A stretch of 64,000 bases of DNA from Paenibacillus sp. HB172176 (lineage in GTDB: Bacteria; Bacillota; Bacilli; Paenibacillales; Paenibacillaceae), in assembly GCF_011947265.1 (NCBI RefSeq), contig NZ_JAATHD010000028.1:1-64000 (forward strand). The letters run 5' to 3'. The notes beneath the pieces are model-generated. The model did not search any database and was not told where the DNA came from. It was given only the letters and a program-made list of their open reading frames with translations. Positions 51,934 through 60,839 of the stretch are shown piece by piece. Each line of letters opens with the position of its first letter. Position 1 is the stretch's first letter. A program made the position numbers and the translations under genes.

Positions 51934-54900
51934 CTACATGCTGGCCTTCTGCAGCTCTTCGGTCTTCTGCAGCGCATCCCGGAAGCCGTCCAGGAATTTC
52001 TCGGACAGATGCAGCTTCTGCTCCATGTTCAGCCCTTTGCCGCGCAGCAACACCGTAGGGGCCGCATCGCCCGCAGGACCCTGCTTGAAGCGATTCTCCA
52101 GCGCCAGACAGAGCTGATCAACCTTCTTGCGAATCATATTGCCCTTCTGCGAATCGTCGAATTTGAAGAGGAGATCATCCCCTTGCTGACTAATCGCCGC
52201 TATGCGATAGAGCGCGCCGTACATCTTCAGTCGCGCCACGGACATTAAGTTCAGAACCGCCTGCGGCAGATCGCCGAACCTGTCGATCAGCTCATCGATG
52301 AGATCATCCGCCTCCTCGAAGGATTTCACCGAAGCGACCTTCTTGTAGATCTCGATCTTCTGAATGCTGTCATAGATATAGTCGGACGGCAGATACGCAT
52401 CCACGTTAATATCGATATTCGTAACAAGCGGCTTCTCTTCCTGCGCTTCCTCGCCGCTCATCTCCGCCTTCCGGCTCTTGATCTCGTCCGCCAGCATCTG
52501 CGAATACATGTCGAAGCCGACAGAGGCGATGAAGCCGTGCTGCTCGGCGCCGAGCAGATTGCCCGCTCCCCGGATCGACAGATCGCGCATCGCGATCTTG
52601 AAGCCCGACCCCAGCTCGGTGAACTCCTTAATCGATTGCAGCCGCTTCTCCGCTACCTCGGTGAGCACCTTGTCCCGCTGATAGGTGAAATACGCGTAAG
52701 CGATCCGGTTGGAGCGTCCAACCCTGCCCCGCAGCTGATAGAGCTGGGAAAGCCCCATTTTGTCCGCGTCATGCACGATCAAGGTATTCACGTTGGGAAT
52801 GTCCACGCCCGTCTCGATAATGCTTGTGCTCACAAGTACATCCGATTCGCCGTCCAGGAAGTCCAGAATGGTCTTCTCGAGCTCCTGCTCCGACATCTGC
52901 CCATGGCCGACGGACACTCTCGCATCCGGCACGAGCATATTGATCTGCTCCGCCATCTGATGAATGCCCTGCACGCGATTGAACAGATAATACACCTGGC
53001 CGCCGCGGGCCAGCTCCCGCTCTATCGATTCGCGCACCAGGGCGGGACTGTACTCCACCACATAAGTCTGCACGGGAAACCGATTCTCGGGCGGCGTCTC
53101 GATAACCGACAAATCGCGCACGCCAAGCATGGACATATGCAGCGTTCGCGGAATCGGCGTCGCCGTCAAGGTCAGCACGTCGACATTCGTCTTGAGCTTC
53201 TTCAGCTTCTCCTTGTGCGATACGCCGAAGCGCTGTTCTTCATCCACAATAAGCAAGCCCAGCGATTTGAAAATAACATCCTGAGAAAGCAACCGATGCG
53301 TTCCGATGACAACATCGACGGAGCCGTTCTTCAGCCCCTTCATCGTCTCGTTCTGCTCCTTGCGGGAGCGGAACCGGCTGAGAACCTGCACATTAATTGG
53401 ATAACCGGCGAAGCGTTCCCGGAATGTCTCGTAATGCTGCTGAGCGAGAATCGTCGTCGGCACAAGCACAGCGACCTGCTTGCTGTCCATGGCGGCTTTG
53501 AAGGCCGCCCGTACCGCAACCTCCGTCTTGCCGTAGCCTACGTCGCCGCAGAGCAAGCGATCCATCGGCTGCTCCTTCTCCATATCCTTCTTGATCTCGC
53601 CGATCGCCCGAAGCTGGTCCCGCGTCTCGTCATAGGGGAACATCGCCTCGAATTCCTGCTGATAACTGGTATCCTCGGAGAAGGCATAGCCGGGCGTCGC
53701 CTGGCGCTGCGCGTACAGCTTGATCAGGTCGTCCGCGATATCCTTGACGGAAGCCCTGGCCTTGCTCTTCGCCTTGGTCCATTCGCTTCCGCCCAGCTTG
53801 TTGACCTTCGGCTCCTTCTCTTCATTGCCGACATACTTCTGAATCATGTCGATCTGCTCGATCGGTACCGACAGCTTGTCGCCGCCGGCGTACATAATAT
53901 GCAGATAATCGCGGTGAATGCCGCCGATTTCCAGCGTCCCGATGCCTACGTATTTGCCGATGCCGTGATTGTAATGCACGACATGATCGCCGATTTTAAG
54001 CTCCGTATAGCTCTTGATGCGCTCGGCGTTATCGAGCTTCTTGTCCATGCGGCGTACCTTGCGCTGCTTCTGGGAGAACATCTCGCCTTCCGTGATGACG
54101 ACCAGATGCGAGGAGGGCAGCTCGAAGCCTTGCTGAAGATTGCCTTCCAGCAGAATGGGAACCTCTATGCTGTAATCATCCAGCACTCGCCGCATTCGCT
54201 CCATGCGCTCGGCATTGCCTGCCAGCATCATGATTGTCGCGCCGATTTTCTTCCAGCGCTCCATCTCTGATTTAAGCACATTCATCTGACCATGAAAGCT
54301 TTGCATGGATCGGCTTGTCATGTTCAATATATTTTGCGGCTGCGAATGCGGGATTTGTCTCAAGAATAAGGATAGGAACAAGGTCGGGAACGGACGATGA
54401 TGCAGAATTTCCTCCGAATCGCGAGCCAGCGAAAGACCCGGCAAGGACTTGCCGTTCTGAAGCAGATGTACCGCCCATTCACCCTCGTCGCGTTCCAGTT
54501 GCTTCGCCGTCTCTATCAATCTTGTCGGCTCGTCTAGTATGAGGAGCGTATCGCTGGGCATATAATCCATAATCGTTTGGCGCTCCGGATAGAGCAAGGC
54601 AATATATTGATAGATTTCCGGGAAGTACATATGCTCGCGGAGCTTCTCCAGATCGCTCCCGATTTCGGCTCGCAGCCGCTCTTTGGCGGTTCGGTCCGTC
54701 ATTTTGTCAAGCTGGCGCTCCAGCAGACCTTCGGCTTGACTCGCAGCTGATACCATACGCGCGGCATCCGCTATAATCTCCTGGCATGGAGGAATGACAT
54801 ACGATTCAAGTCGGTCTAACGAACGCTGATCGCCAGGGTCGAAGGTACGAATCGAGTCGATATCATCGCCGAACCACTCGATCCGATACGCTTCCGTCGC

Positions 54901-55461
54901 GGTTAGCGGATAGAAATCGACAATGCCTCCTCTGACACTCATCTCCCCTTTGGCCTCGACGCGATCCGCTCGAACATAGCCAAGCGCCGTCATTTGCTTC
55001 AGGAAGGCATCCAGCGGCAAGGAGTCGCCAACCGCCACCTTAAGCTGCGCCTCCGCCATCACTTCACTGATTGGCAAATAGCGCCGAACGCCGGAGAAAG
55101 GCACAACAACAATCCCGCGATAGCCCTTGGACAGTTGGATAAGCACATCCATCCGCTGCGCGAGCGTCTCGGGACTGGATATGGCCGCTTCCGCCGCTAC
55201 CAGCTCATTGGCGGGATAGAGCAGCACTTGCTCCGGCGACAAGCATTCCTGCAAGTCCTCGGCAATCTTCTGCGCGGCGAACATATTGTGGGTAACAACC
55301 AGCATCGGTCGTTCAACCGCTCCTTCAAGAGCAGCGATCAAGACTTGGCGGGAAGAGCCCGCGAGACCGGATATCATCTGCTCCCGCATCCCCTTGCGAA
55401 TACCGGACAGAATCGACTGCACGTCCGAGTCCGCGGAAAAAGCTTCAATTAGCGCTTTCAT
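51934..55461 (-). CDS. mfd: transcription-repair coupling factor Mfd
   Basis: About 1175 residues, full length. The UvrB-homology N-terminal region (YPANELVAAEAAISSPETLAQRMDVL) is followed by the RNA-polymerase-interacting domain, then the translocase with Walker A GDVGYGKTEVAVRAAF, DEEQ box VDEEQRFGV, and motifs VLTLTATPIPRTLHMSM and QLRGRVGRSNRIAYAYF. The C-terminal TRCF domain closes it. It removes stalled RNA polymerase and recruits UvrA. ATG at 55461 nine bases after GAGGTG; the in-frame GTG at 55473 is part of that ribosome site. Position next to fin and pth is conserved. Confidence 0.97.
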   Translation of the reverse strand: MKALIEAFSADSDVQSILSGIRKGMREQMISGLAGSSRQVLIAALEGAVERPMLVVTHNMFAAQKIAEDLQECLSPEQVLLYPANELVAAEAAISSPETLAQRMDVLIQLSKGYRGIVVVPFSGVRRYLPISEVMAEAQLKVAVGDSLPLDAFLKQMTALGYVRADRVEAKGEMSVRGGIVDFYPLTATEAYRIEWFGDDIDSIRTFDPGDQRSLDRLESYVIPPCQEIIADAARMVSAASQAEGLLERQLDKMTDRTAKERLRAEIGSDLEKLREHMYFPEIYQYIALLYPERQTIMDYMPSDTLLILDEPTRLIETAKQLERDEGEWAVHLLQNGKSLPGLSLARDSEEILHHRPFPTLFLSLFLRQIPHSQPQNILNMTSRSMQSFHGQMNVLKSEMERWKKIGATIMMLAGNAERMERMRRVLDDYSIEVPILLEGNLQQGFELPSSHLVVITEGEMFSQKQRKVRRMDKKLDNAERIKSYTELKIGDHVVHYNHGIGKYVGIGTLEIGGIHRDYLHIMYAGGDKLSVPIEQIDMIQKYVGNEEKEPKVNKLGGSEWTKAKSKARASVKDIADDLIKLYAQRQATPGYAFSEDTSYQQEFEAMFPYDETRDQLRAIGEIKKDMEKEQPMDRLLCGDVGYGKTEVAVRAAFKAAMDSKQVAVLVPTTILAQQHYETFRERFAGYPINVQVLSRFRSRKEQNETMKGLKNGSVDVVIGTHRLLSQDVIFKSLGLLIVDEEQRFGVSHKEKLKKLKTNVDVLTLTATPIPRTLHMSMLGVRDLSVIETPPENRFPVQTYVVEYSPALVRESIERELARGGQVYYLFNRVQGIHQMAEQINMLVPDARVSVGHGQMSEQELEKTILDFLDGESDVLVSTSIIETGVDIPNVNTLIVHDADKMGLSQLYQLRGRVGRSNRIAYAYFTYQRDKVLTEVAEKRLQSIKEFTELGSGFKIAMRDLSIRGAGNLLGAEQHGFIASVGFDMYSQMLADEIKSRKAEMSGEEAQEEKPLVTNIDINVDAYLPSDYIYDSIQKIEIYKKVASVKSFEEADDLIDELIDRFGDLPQAVLNLMSVARLKMYGALYRIAAISQQGDDLLFKFDDSQKGNMIRKKVDQLCLALENRFKQGPAGDAAPTVLLRGKGLNMEQKLHLSEKFLDGFRDALQKTEELQKASM

Positions 55462-55633
55462 CTTTCCAGGCACCTCATTTCTACTTGCAAATCCTGAGCA
55501 TGTGAAAATGGCTTTCGCCGCTCTACGGCGGCAAAAGCTGATTCAATGTTTGCATGCGGTAAGCAGCCCCGACGATATAGCCGGGGCGCATTGCCATGCT
55601 TCGTATATTCGATTCAAGGTGAAACAAAGCGCC

Positions 55634-55864
55634 TTATTGAAGCGGATTATTAACAAGCATCAGTTCAGGATTCGAGTTAAGCGCTTCATTGCAATAATCG
55701 CAAGCAACCTTGACCGTAACATCTCCGTTTGATTCATACGTAATTATATCGCTGCGCTCATCGGGGGTCAAGAAATGGAAGCCGAGCTGCTGCTCGGTAA
55801 TCAGAGACCCTTCGATGCTCCCCATGTTCGTCTTGCAGTGCCTGCATATATAATTTACAGCCAT
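55634..55864 (-). CDS. fin: anti-sigma-F factor Fin (YabK)
   Basis: 76 residues of normal length. Two zinc-binding pairs: YICRHCKTNMG near the N terminus and VACDYCNEALNSNPE near the C terminus, the Fin signature. Fin is made in the forespore and inhibits sigma-F to help the change to sigma-G. It lies between mfd and pth as in Bacillus, but about 240 bases of tandem hairpin repeats separate it from pth. Confidence 0.94.
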   Translation of the reverse strand: MAVNYICRHCKTNMGSIEGSLITEQQLGFHFLTPDERSDIITYESNGDVTVKVACDYCNEALNSNPELMLVNNPLQ

Positions 55865-55924
55865 ATGTATGCCTCCCGAGAGTGAGTTATTACCCTCAGT
55901 ATGCCCATTTTAACGAAATTTATC

Positions 55925-56117
55925 GTCTGCTGATTAAATGATTCCAGGCTGTTCGGACTCATTTAACAGTCTACCGATTAAACTTGGCTTTGTTCCATAT
56001 CCCAAGTTTAACGGTCTACTGATTAAATGATTCCAGGCCGTTCGGAATCATTTAACAGACTACCGATTAAACTTGGCTTTGTTCCATAACCCAAGTTTAA
56101 CGGTCTACCCATTAAAT
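55925..56117 (-). repeat. 89-bp tandem hairpin repeat derived from the pth 3' end
   Basis: Units start at 55925, 56014 and 56103 (the last partial). Each unit contains two hairpins of about 44-45 bases. On the minus strand these are TTAAACTTGG/CCAAGTTTAA (10 bp) and TTAAATGATTCC/GGAATCATTTAA (12 bp), each introduced by GTAGACNGTTAAA-like sequence. The partial third unit runs into the last codons and TAG of pth. Confidence 0.92.
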
Positions 56118-56665
56118 TTCGCCATCGTCTGCTCGAATGTCGCTGTAAGCGCGAATTCGGCGGCGTCGCAGGCTTGCTCGACCATCGCGGTCAGCTTCTC
56201 CCGCTCCGCCTTCGGAAAGCCCGACAGCACGTAATCCGAGATCACCATGCCCGGCTGAGGACGCGATATGCCCATTCGGATCCGATTGAAGGTCTGTGTA
56301 TGCAAATGCTGAATCAGCGATTTGATGCCGTTATGACCGCCGGCACTGCCTTGATACCTAAGCCGCAGCTTGCCAATCTCGGTATCGAGATCATCATAGA
56401 CAACGATGCCGTCGGCTACCTCCGCTTTGAAATAATCCAGGAACGAACGCACCGACTCCCCAGACAAATTCATGTACGTCATCGGCTTGATCAACACAAC
56501 CTTCGTTCCGCCCACGTTGCCTTCTCCAATCAACGCCTTGCATTTGTTCTGCGTCACTTGAATCCCCCATCGCTTCGCCAGCTCGTCTACCACCATGAAT
56601 CCGACATTATGCCGGGTATCCTTGTATTGCGACCCGGGATTGCCGAGTCCCACAATCCATTTCAT
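56105..56665 (-). CDS. pth: aminoacyl-tRNA hydrolase (Pth)
   Basis: 186 residues of normal length. Starts MKWIVGLGNPGSQYKDTRHNVGFMVVDEL with the catalytic His in TRHNVGF. KPMTYMNLSGESVRSF, VVYDDLDTEIGKLRLR and GGHNGIKSLIQHL carry the other conserved residues. It releases peptides from peptidyl-tRNA dropped by ribosomes. ATG at 56665; a long N-terminal extension is not supported. Its last three codons lie within the 89-bp repeat. Confidence 0.97.
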   Translation of the reverse strand: MKWIVGLGNPGSQYKDTRHNVGFMVVDELAKRWGIQVTQNKCKALIGEGNVGGTKVVLIKPMTYMNLSGESVRSFLDYFKAEVADGIVVYDDLDTEIGKLRLRYQGSAGGHNGIKSLIQHLHTQTFNRIRMGISRPQPGMVISDYVLSGFPKAEREKLTAMVEQACDAAEFALTATFEQTMAKFNG

Positions 56666-56776
56666 TCCACTCTCCACTCCTTCACACGGTTGAACAGGAA
56701 CACTACGCACATAATGTAGCATAATCCCTTGCAAAAAGCGAAGCAAACATCGCCCTCTCCTTAGCGAGTCGATAAA

Positions 56777-56815
56777 AAGACCGCACACCAGGCATCAGCC
56801 CAAGCATGCGGTCTT
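56777..56815 (-). terminator. Rho-independent terminator of rplY
   Basis: AAGACCGCA pairs with TGCGGTCTT around a 21-base loop; minus-strand exit TTTTTAT. It lies 25 bases after the rplY stop. Confidence 0.82.
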
Positions 56816-56839
56816 GTTTGATAGAATAATGTAAACCAA

Positions 56840-57496
56840 CTAAGAGCTGGTCGACATCTCTTCATGATTCGCTTCGTCGGAACGAGACTCCGCTTCCTCC
56901 GCAGCCACATCCTGAGCTTCCTTCTCCTCTTCGGAAATTTCCTTCTGAGGAGCAAGCACGGTCACGACGACTTGCTGCGCTTCCGACTTCGCTTCGACGC
57001 CTTCAGGCAGGTCAATGTCGCTGACATGCAAGCTCTCGCCTACAGCCAGTTCGGATATATCGACCGTTACCATATCCGGAATGCTTCCTGGAAGACATTG
57101 AACCTCCATATCATGCATGATGATCTGCAGAACACCGCCCTCGCGAACGCCGACCGAGTCGCCGACAGCTTCGATGCGAATATGAGCCTTCACCTTCTCG
57201 TTCATATTCACCTGATGGAAGTCAACATGGAGCAGCTGCTGCTGGTTCAGAGAATGACGCTGAACATCCGCCACCATCACCGACTGCTTGCCGCTATTCG
57301 CAACATCGAGCTCCAGCACCGCATTCGGATGCGACCTGAGCAACGCGCTCAGATCCTTCTCGCTTACGCTTACCGCGGATGCTTCGCCCATATTTTTGCC
57401 ATATACAATGCCCGGTATTCTACCGTTTTGCCTCAATTGTCGCAGATCGCTCTTGCGCTTCGGAACGCGTTCCTCCGCTTTCATTGCCGTTGCCAT
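56840..57496 (-). CDS. rplY: 50S ribosomal protein L25/general stress protein Ctc
   Basis: 218 residues. The N-terminal L25 5S-rRNA-binding domain (KSDLRQLRQNGRIPGIVYGKNMGEASAVSVSEKDLSALLRSHPNAVLEL) and the C-terminal TL5-type domain (VREGGVLQIIMHDMEVQCLPGSIPDMVTVDISELAVGESLHVSDI) are followed by an acidic tail. ATG at 57496 with AGGAGG. In B. subtilis prs lies between glmU and ctc; here only 76 bases separate rplY from glmU. Confidence 0.95.
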   Translation of the reverse strand: MATAMKAEERVPKRKSDLRQLRQNGRIPGIVYGKNMGEASAVSVSEKDLSALLRSHPNAVLELDVANSGKQSVMVADVQRHSLNQQQLLHVDFHQVNMNEKVKAHIRIEAVGDSVGVREGGVLQIIMHDMEVQCLPGSIPDMVTVDISELAVGESLHVSDIDLPEGVEAKSEAQQVVVTVLAPQKEISEEEKEAQDVAAEEAESRSDEANHEEMSTSS

Positions 57497-57572
57497 ATGG
57501 AATCCTCCTAAAATAGATTTGGAATTCCATATCACTTTACCCTTTATTGCCTCACTTTAAACACCTGACGGC

Positions 57573-58973
57573 TCAAGATTCCTTCGAGCGTTCCTTCTTC
57601 GCCTTCGCTCTTGCCCGAATCTTGTCCGCATAGCCCGATTTGTTCACTTGACGCTCCCTTGCGATAGCCAGGTCACCAGCCGGCACATTCTGCGTCACCG
57701 TCGATCCGGCGACCACATATGCGCCGTCGCCTACCTGCACAGGCGCAATCAGATTGACGTTGCTGCCGATGAAGGCGTTGTCGCCAATCTCGGTTAGCGC
57801 TTTATTGAAGCCGTCGTAATTGACGGTAATCGCGCCGCAGCCGATATTCACGTCCTTGCCGACCTTGGCGTCGCCGACATAGCTCAGATGGGACACCTTG
57901 CTGCCGTCGTCAAGCACAGCGTTCTTCAATTCCACGAAATCTCCGATCTTGCATGCTTTGCCGAGCTTCGTGCCAGGACGCAGATTGGCATACGGCCCTA
58001 CGGAGCAGCCTTCGCCGACAACCGAATCCGCAACGACGGAATGCTTGATTGTCACGCCATCCGCAATAACGCTATTCGATAGATCCGCGCCCGGACCTAT
58101 GACGCAATCCTCCCCAATGACCGTTCCTCCGCGAATGAACGATCCCGGCATAATAACCGTGTCGGCTCCAATCCTGACGCCCGCTTCAATATAGGTTGAC
58201 GCCGGATCGATAAGGGTAACGCCGCCGAGCAGATGCTCTCTGTTCAGGCGTTCCCGCATGAAGCGCTCCGCTTCCGCCAGCGCAACGCGATCATTAACGC
58301 CGATTGCCTCTGCCAGATCCTCCGTGCAGTAAGCTTGAATCCCTTCTTCTGCCTGTCTGAACAGCCCAATCACATCGGTCAAATAATATTCGCCCTGCGC
58401 ATTCTCATTCGTCACCTTGGCCAGCGCCTCGAACAGCTTCCGGTTGTCGAAGAGATACGTGCCGGTATTGATCTCCTTCACTGCAGCTTCCGCAGCCGAG
58501 CAATCCTTCTGCTCCACGATACGTTCCACCTTGCCGCCCTCGCCGCGAATGACCCTGCCATAGCCAGTCGGATTGTCGAAGGAAGCCGTTAGCACCGTCG
58601 CTGCTGCCCCGCTCGCCTGATGAAGCTCCCGCATCGCTTCGATCGTCGAAGCCCGCACAAGCGGCGTGTCACCGCAAATGACGAGCGTCGTTCCTTCCTC
58701 GGCGCCGAGCAGCCCCTCAGCCTGGCGCACCGCATGTCCGGTGCCAAGCTGCTCCGCCTGCAAGACATATTCCGCAGCATCGCCAAGATAAGCCTGCACC
58801 TTCTCCGCTCCGTGACCGACAACTACGACAACCCGTTCGCAGGCCGCGGACTTAACCGTATCCAGCACATGCCCAACCATCGGTTTGCCGCATACCTCGT
58901 GAAGCACTTTATATAATTTGGATTTCATTCGCTTGCCCTGACCTGCGGCAAGCACAATCGCCATTGTTTTCAC
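57573..58973 (-). CDS. glmU: bifunctional UDP-GlcNAc pyrophosphorylase/GlcN-1-P acetyltransferase GlmU
   Basis: About 466 residues. The N-terminal pyrophosphorylase has MAIVLAAGQGKRMKSKLYKVLHEVCGKPMVGHVLD. The C-terminal left-handed beta helix carries hexapeptide repeats with GPYANLRPGTKLGKACKIGDFVELKNAVL and the acetyl-CoA region GDNAFIGSNVNLIAPVQVGDGAYVVAGS. It makes UDP-GlcNAc for the cell wall. The GTG at 58973 (MKTMAIVLAAG) nine bases after GGGAGG is taken as the start. Downstream prs is missing, unlike Bacillus. Confidence 0.96.
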   Translation of the reverse strand: MKTMAIVLAAGQGKRMKSKLYKVLHEVCGKPMVGHVLDTVKSAACERVVVVVGHGAEKVQAYLGDAAEYVLQAEQLGTGHAVRQAEGLLGAEEGTTLVICGDTPLVRASTIEAMRELHQASGAAATVLTASFDNPTGYGRVIRGEGGKVERIVEQKDCSAAEAAVKEINTGTYLFDNRKLFEALAKVTNENAQGEYYLTDVIGLFRQAEEGIQAYCTEDLAEAIGVNDRVALAEAERFMRERLNREHLLGGVTLIDPASTYIEAGVRIGADTVIMPGSFIRGGTVIGEDCVIGPGADLSNSVIADGVTIKHSVVADSVVGEGCSVGPYANLRPGTKLGKACKIGDFVELKNAVLDDGSKVSHLSYVGDAKVGKDVNIGCGAITVNYDGFNKALTEIGDNAFIGSNVNLIAPVQVGDGAYVVAGSTVTQNVPAGDLAIARERQVNKSGYADKIRARAKAKKERSKES

Positions 58974-59090
58974 TTTAGAATCCCTCCCATGACCTTGCAA
59001 CACTCCCATGAATATAGCCTAATTTCAAAAAAAAGAAAAGAGAGCCGAAGCTCTCTTCCCCGTTCGAACCAAAATATAAGATTGCTTGAC

Positions 59091-59372
59091 TTAAGCCCCT
59101 TCTTCAATCGCAACTTCATCAGCTGCTCGCTCATACTCTGCCAAAACGGCAGATTGGATTTTCTCCCGAGTTGTCGAGGAGATCGGATGAGCGATATCAC
59201 GGAATTCACCATCCGGAGTACGTTTGCTTGGCATTGCGACGAACATTCCATTGTTTCCGTCAATTACACGAATATCGTGAACAACGAATTCATTGTCAAT
59301 GGTAATCGATGCGATAGCCTTCATACGTCCTTCCGAATTAACACGGCGGAGTCTGACATCAGTAATTTGCAC
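59091..59372 (-). CDS. spoVG: septation/sporulation regulator SpoVG
   Basis: 93 residues: [77 protein letters not shown], near identical in layout to known SpoVG. An RNA/DNA-binding regulator that affects asymmetric septation and cortex formation. GTG start with AAAGGTGGTG upstream. A sigma-H-like promoter precedes it, as in B. subtilis. Confidence 0.97.
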   Translation of the reverse strand: MQITDVRLRRVNSEGRMKAIASITIDNEFVVHDIRVIDGNNGMFVAMPSKRTPDGEFRDIAHPISSTTREKIQSAVLAEYERAADEVAIEEGA

Positions 59373-59410
59373 TTGTGTTCACCACCTTTGCCCATCATAG
59401 ACTTGGTGTA

Positions 59411-59439
59411 TACTTCCACGTAAAAATGCAAAATCCTTC
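59411..59439 (-). promoter_or_regulatory. sigma-H promoter of spoVG
   Basis: On the minus strand GAAGGATTT (59431-59439), 11 bases, GTGGAAGTA (59411-59419), against the consensus RNAGGAWWW-N11/12-RNNGAATWW: one mismatch in total. Confidence 0.75.
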
Positions 59440-59502
59440 TAATATTTTGGTAAATCCATGCTATTTTTAAAATATTTTTTTTGAAATGAAGCGTTTTCGT
59501 TG

Positions 59503-59901
59503 TTATTCGACAGAAGTCGATGCAATGACCTCAATTTCGACAAAAACATCCTTCGGCAGTCTCGCTACCTCAACAGCGGATCTAGCCGGTTTATGATCGC
59601 CGAAATAGGATGCGTATATGCCGTTCACCACGGCGAATTGATTCATATCTTTCATGAATACGGTCGCTTTAACCACATCGCTGAAGTCTGCTCCCGCTTC
59701 CGCAAGCACGGCTTTCAAGTTGCGAAATACCTGATGCGTCTGCTCCTCGATTCCTCCTTCGACGAGCTCGCCCGATGCCGTTAACGGGATTTGCCCGGAG
59801 GTAAACAACAAGCCTCCAAGCTTAATCGCCTGCGAATACGGTCCGATTGCGGCCGGTGCCTCATTCGTGGATACGACTCTTACTTTTTCATTGGTTGACA
59901 T
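59503..59901 (-). CDS. ridA: RidA family reactive-intermediate deaminase (YabJ)
   Basis: 132 residues. Family motifs [24 protein letters not shown] and [25 protein letters not shown] with the active-site Arg in [25 protein letters not shown]. It hydrolyses reactive enamine/imine products of PLP enzymes. The purR-yabJ-spoVG order is conserved and it is 28 bases downstream of purR. Confidence 0.96.
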   Translation of the reverse strand: MSTNEKVRVVSTNEAPAAIGPYSQAIKLGGLLFTSGQIPLTASGELVEGGIEEQTHQVFRNLKAVLAEAGADFSDVVKATVFMKDMNQFAVVNGIYASYFGDHKPARSAVEVARLPKDVFVEIEVIASTSVE

Positions 59902-59929
59902 GATTGTCCCTGCCCTTCATCTTCTCATT

Positions 59930-60757
59930 TCATTTATGAAAATAATTTCCCGGAATAACCGTCGATTGCTTCGTCTTCATATCCACTGCCGTCAGCTTGG
60001 CCAGCGAGATATAATCCTCCAGCAGCCTCTCCTCAAGCTCAACCTCGCCGGACTCGACGAAAACGCCGACACCCGCCACCGTCGCCTTGAATTCGTAGAG
60101 CAGATCCATCATGCCTTGAATGGTCCCGCCTACCTTCATAAAGTCGTCGATAATCAGCACATGCGACTGTTCCTTCAGCGCTCTACGCGCAAGCGACATC
60201 GTCTGAATGCGTTTGGTCGAACCGGACACATAATTGATGCTGACAGCCGAGCCCTCGGTTACCTTGTTGTCTCGACGGACAATGACGACAGGGATATTCA
60301 GGCAGGCTGCCGTTGCGTAAGCCAGCGGGATGCCCTTGGTCTCCACCGTCATGATCACATCGATCTTGCGATGCGAGAATGCGGTTGCAAACATGCGGCC
60401 TACATCGGCGAGCAGCTCCGGCTGCCCCAGCATGTCCGTCATATACAAATAACCGCCGGGCAACACGCGGTCCGGCTGCTCCAGCTTCAAGCAAATTTTC
60501 TTCATGATATCCAGCGCCGCGCTCTCGCGCATGAACGGCATATATTTAACGCCGCCGGCCGCCCCTGCCAGCGTCTGCAGTTCTCCAATGCCTTCTTCTT
60601 CGAAGACTTCTTTTATAATCGCCAAATCCTCGCTTATCGATGACTTGGCTGATTGATAACGATCTGCAAATGCTGTCAGAGAAATTAACGTGTGGGGACG
60701 AGTTAATAGATACTGCGTCATTTCCACTAGTCTTGAGCTTCGTTTCAGCTTCTTCAA
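59930..60757 (-). CDS. purR: purine operon repressor PurR
   Basis: About 275 residues: winged-helix N terminus (KKLKRSSRLVEMTQYLLTRPHTLISLTAFADRYQSAKSSISEDLAIIKEVFEEEGIGELQTLAGAAGGVKY) and a phosphoribosyltransferase-like domain with the PRPP-binding loop VLIIDDFMKVGGTIQG. PRPP relieves repression. TTG at 60757 (MKKLKRSSRL) eight bases after GGGGGG fits better than the ATG two codons earlier, which abuts it. An inverted repeat flanks its promoter. Confidence 0.95.
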   Translation of the reverse strand: MKKLKRSSRLVEMTQYLLTRPHTLISLTAFADRYQSAKSSISEDLAIIKEVFEEEGIGELQTLAGAAGGVKYMPFMRESAALDIMKKICLKLEQPDRVLPGGYLYMTDMLGQPELLADVGRMFATAFSHRKIDVIMTVETKGIPLAYATAACLNIPVVIVRRDNKVTEGSAVSINYVSGSTKRIQTMSLARRALKEQSHVLIIDDFMKVGGTIQGMMDLLYEFKATVAGVGVFVESGEVELEERLLEDYISLAKLTAVDMKTKQSTVIPGNYFHK

Positions 60758-60773
60758 AGCCATCTCCCCCCAC

Positions 60774-60825
60774 TAAATCCGAATAATATAATGACAATAT
60801 AACATTTTTATACGGATTTAATCAA
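60774..60825 (-). promoter_or_regulatory. purR promoter flanked by an inverted repeat
   Basis: On the minus strand TTGATT (60820-60825), 17 bases, TTATAT (60797-60802). TAAATCCG (60774-60781) and CGGATTTA (60813-60820) form a perfect 8-bp inverted repeat around it. The half-sites resemble the CCG core of PurBoxes, but the 31-base gap is wider than the usual spacing. Confidence 0.45.
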
Positions 60826-60839
60826 GAAGAACGTCTTTG

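Noticed and set aside
52537-54270. 577-codon plus-strand ORF
   Set aside because: Antisense to mfd, which is full length and conserved throughout.
55560-55590. Terminator downstream of fin (GCCCCG/CGGGGC hairpin)
   Set aside because: Short stem and no clear T-run; could be chance in this GC-rich stretch.
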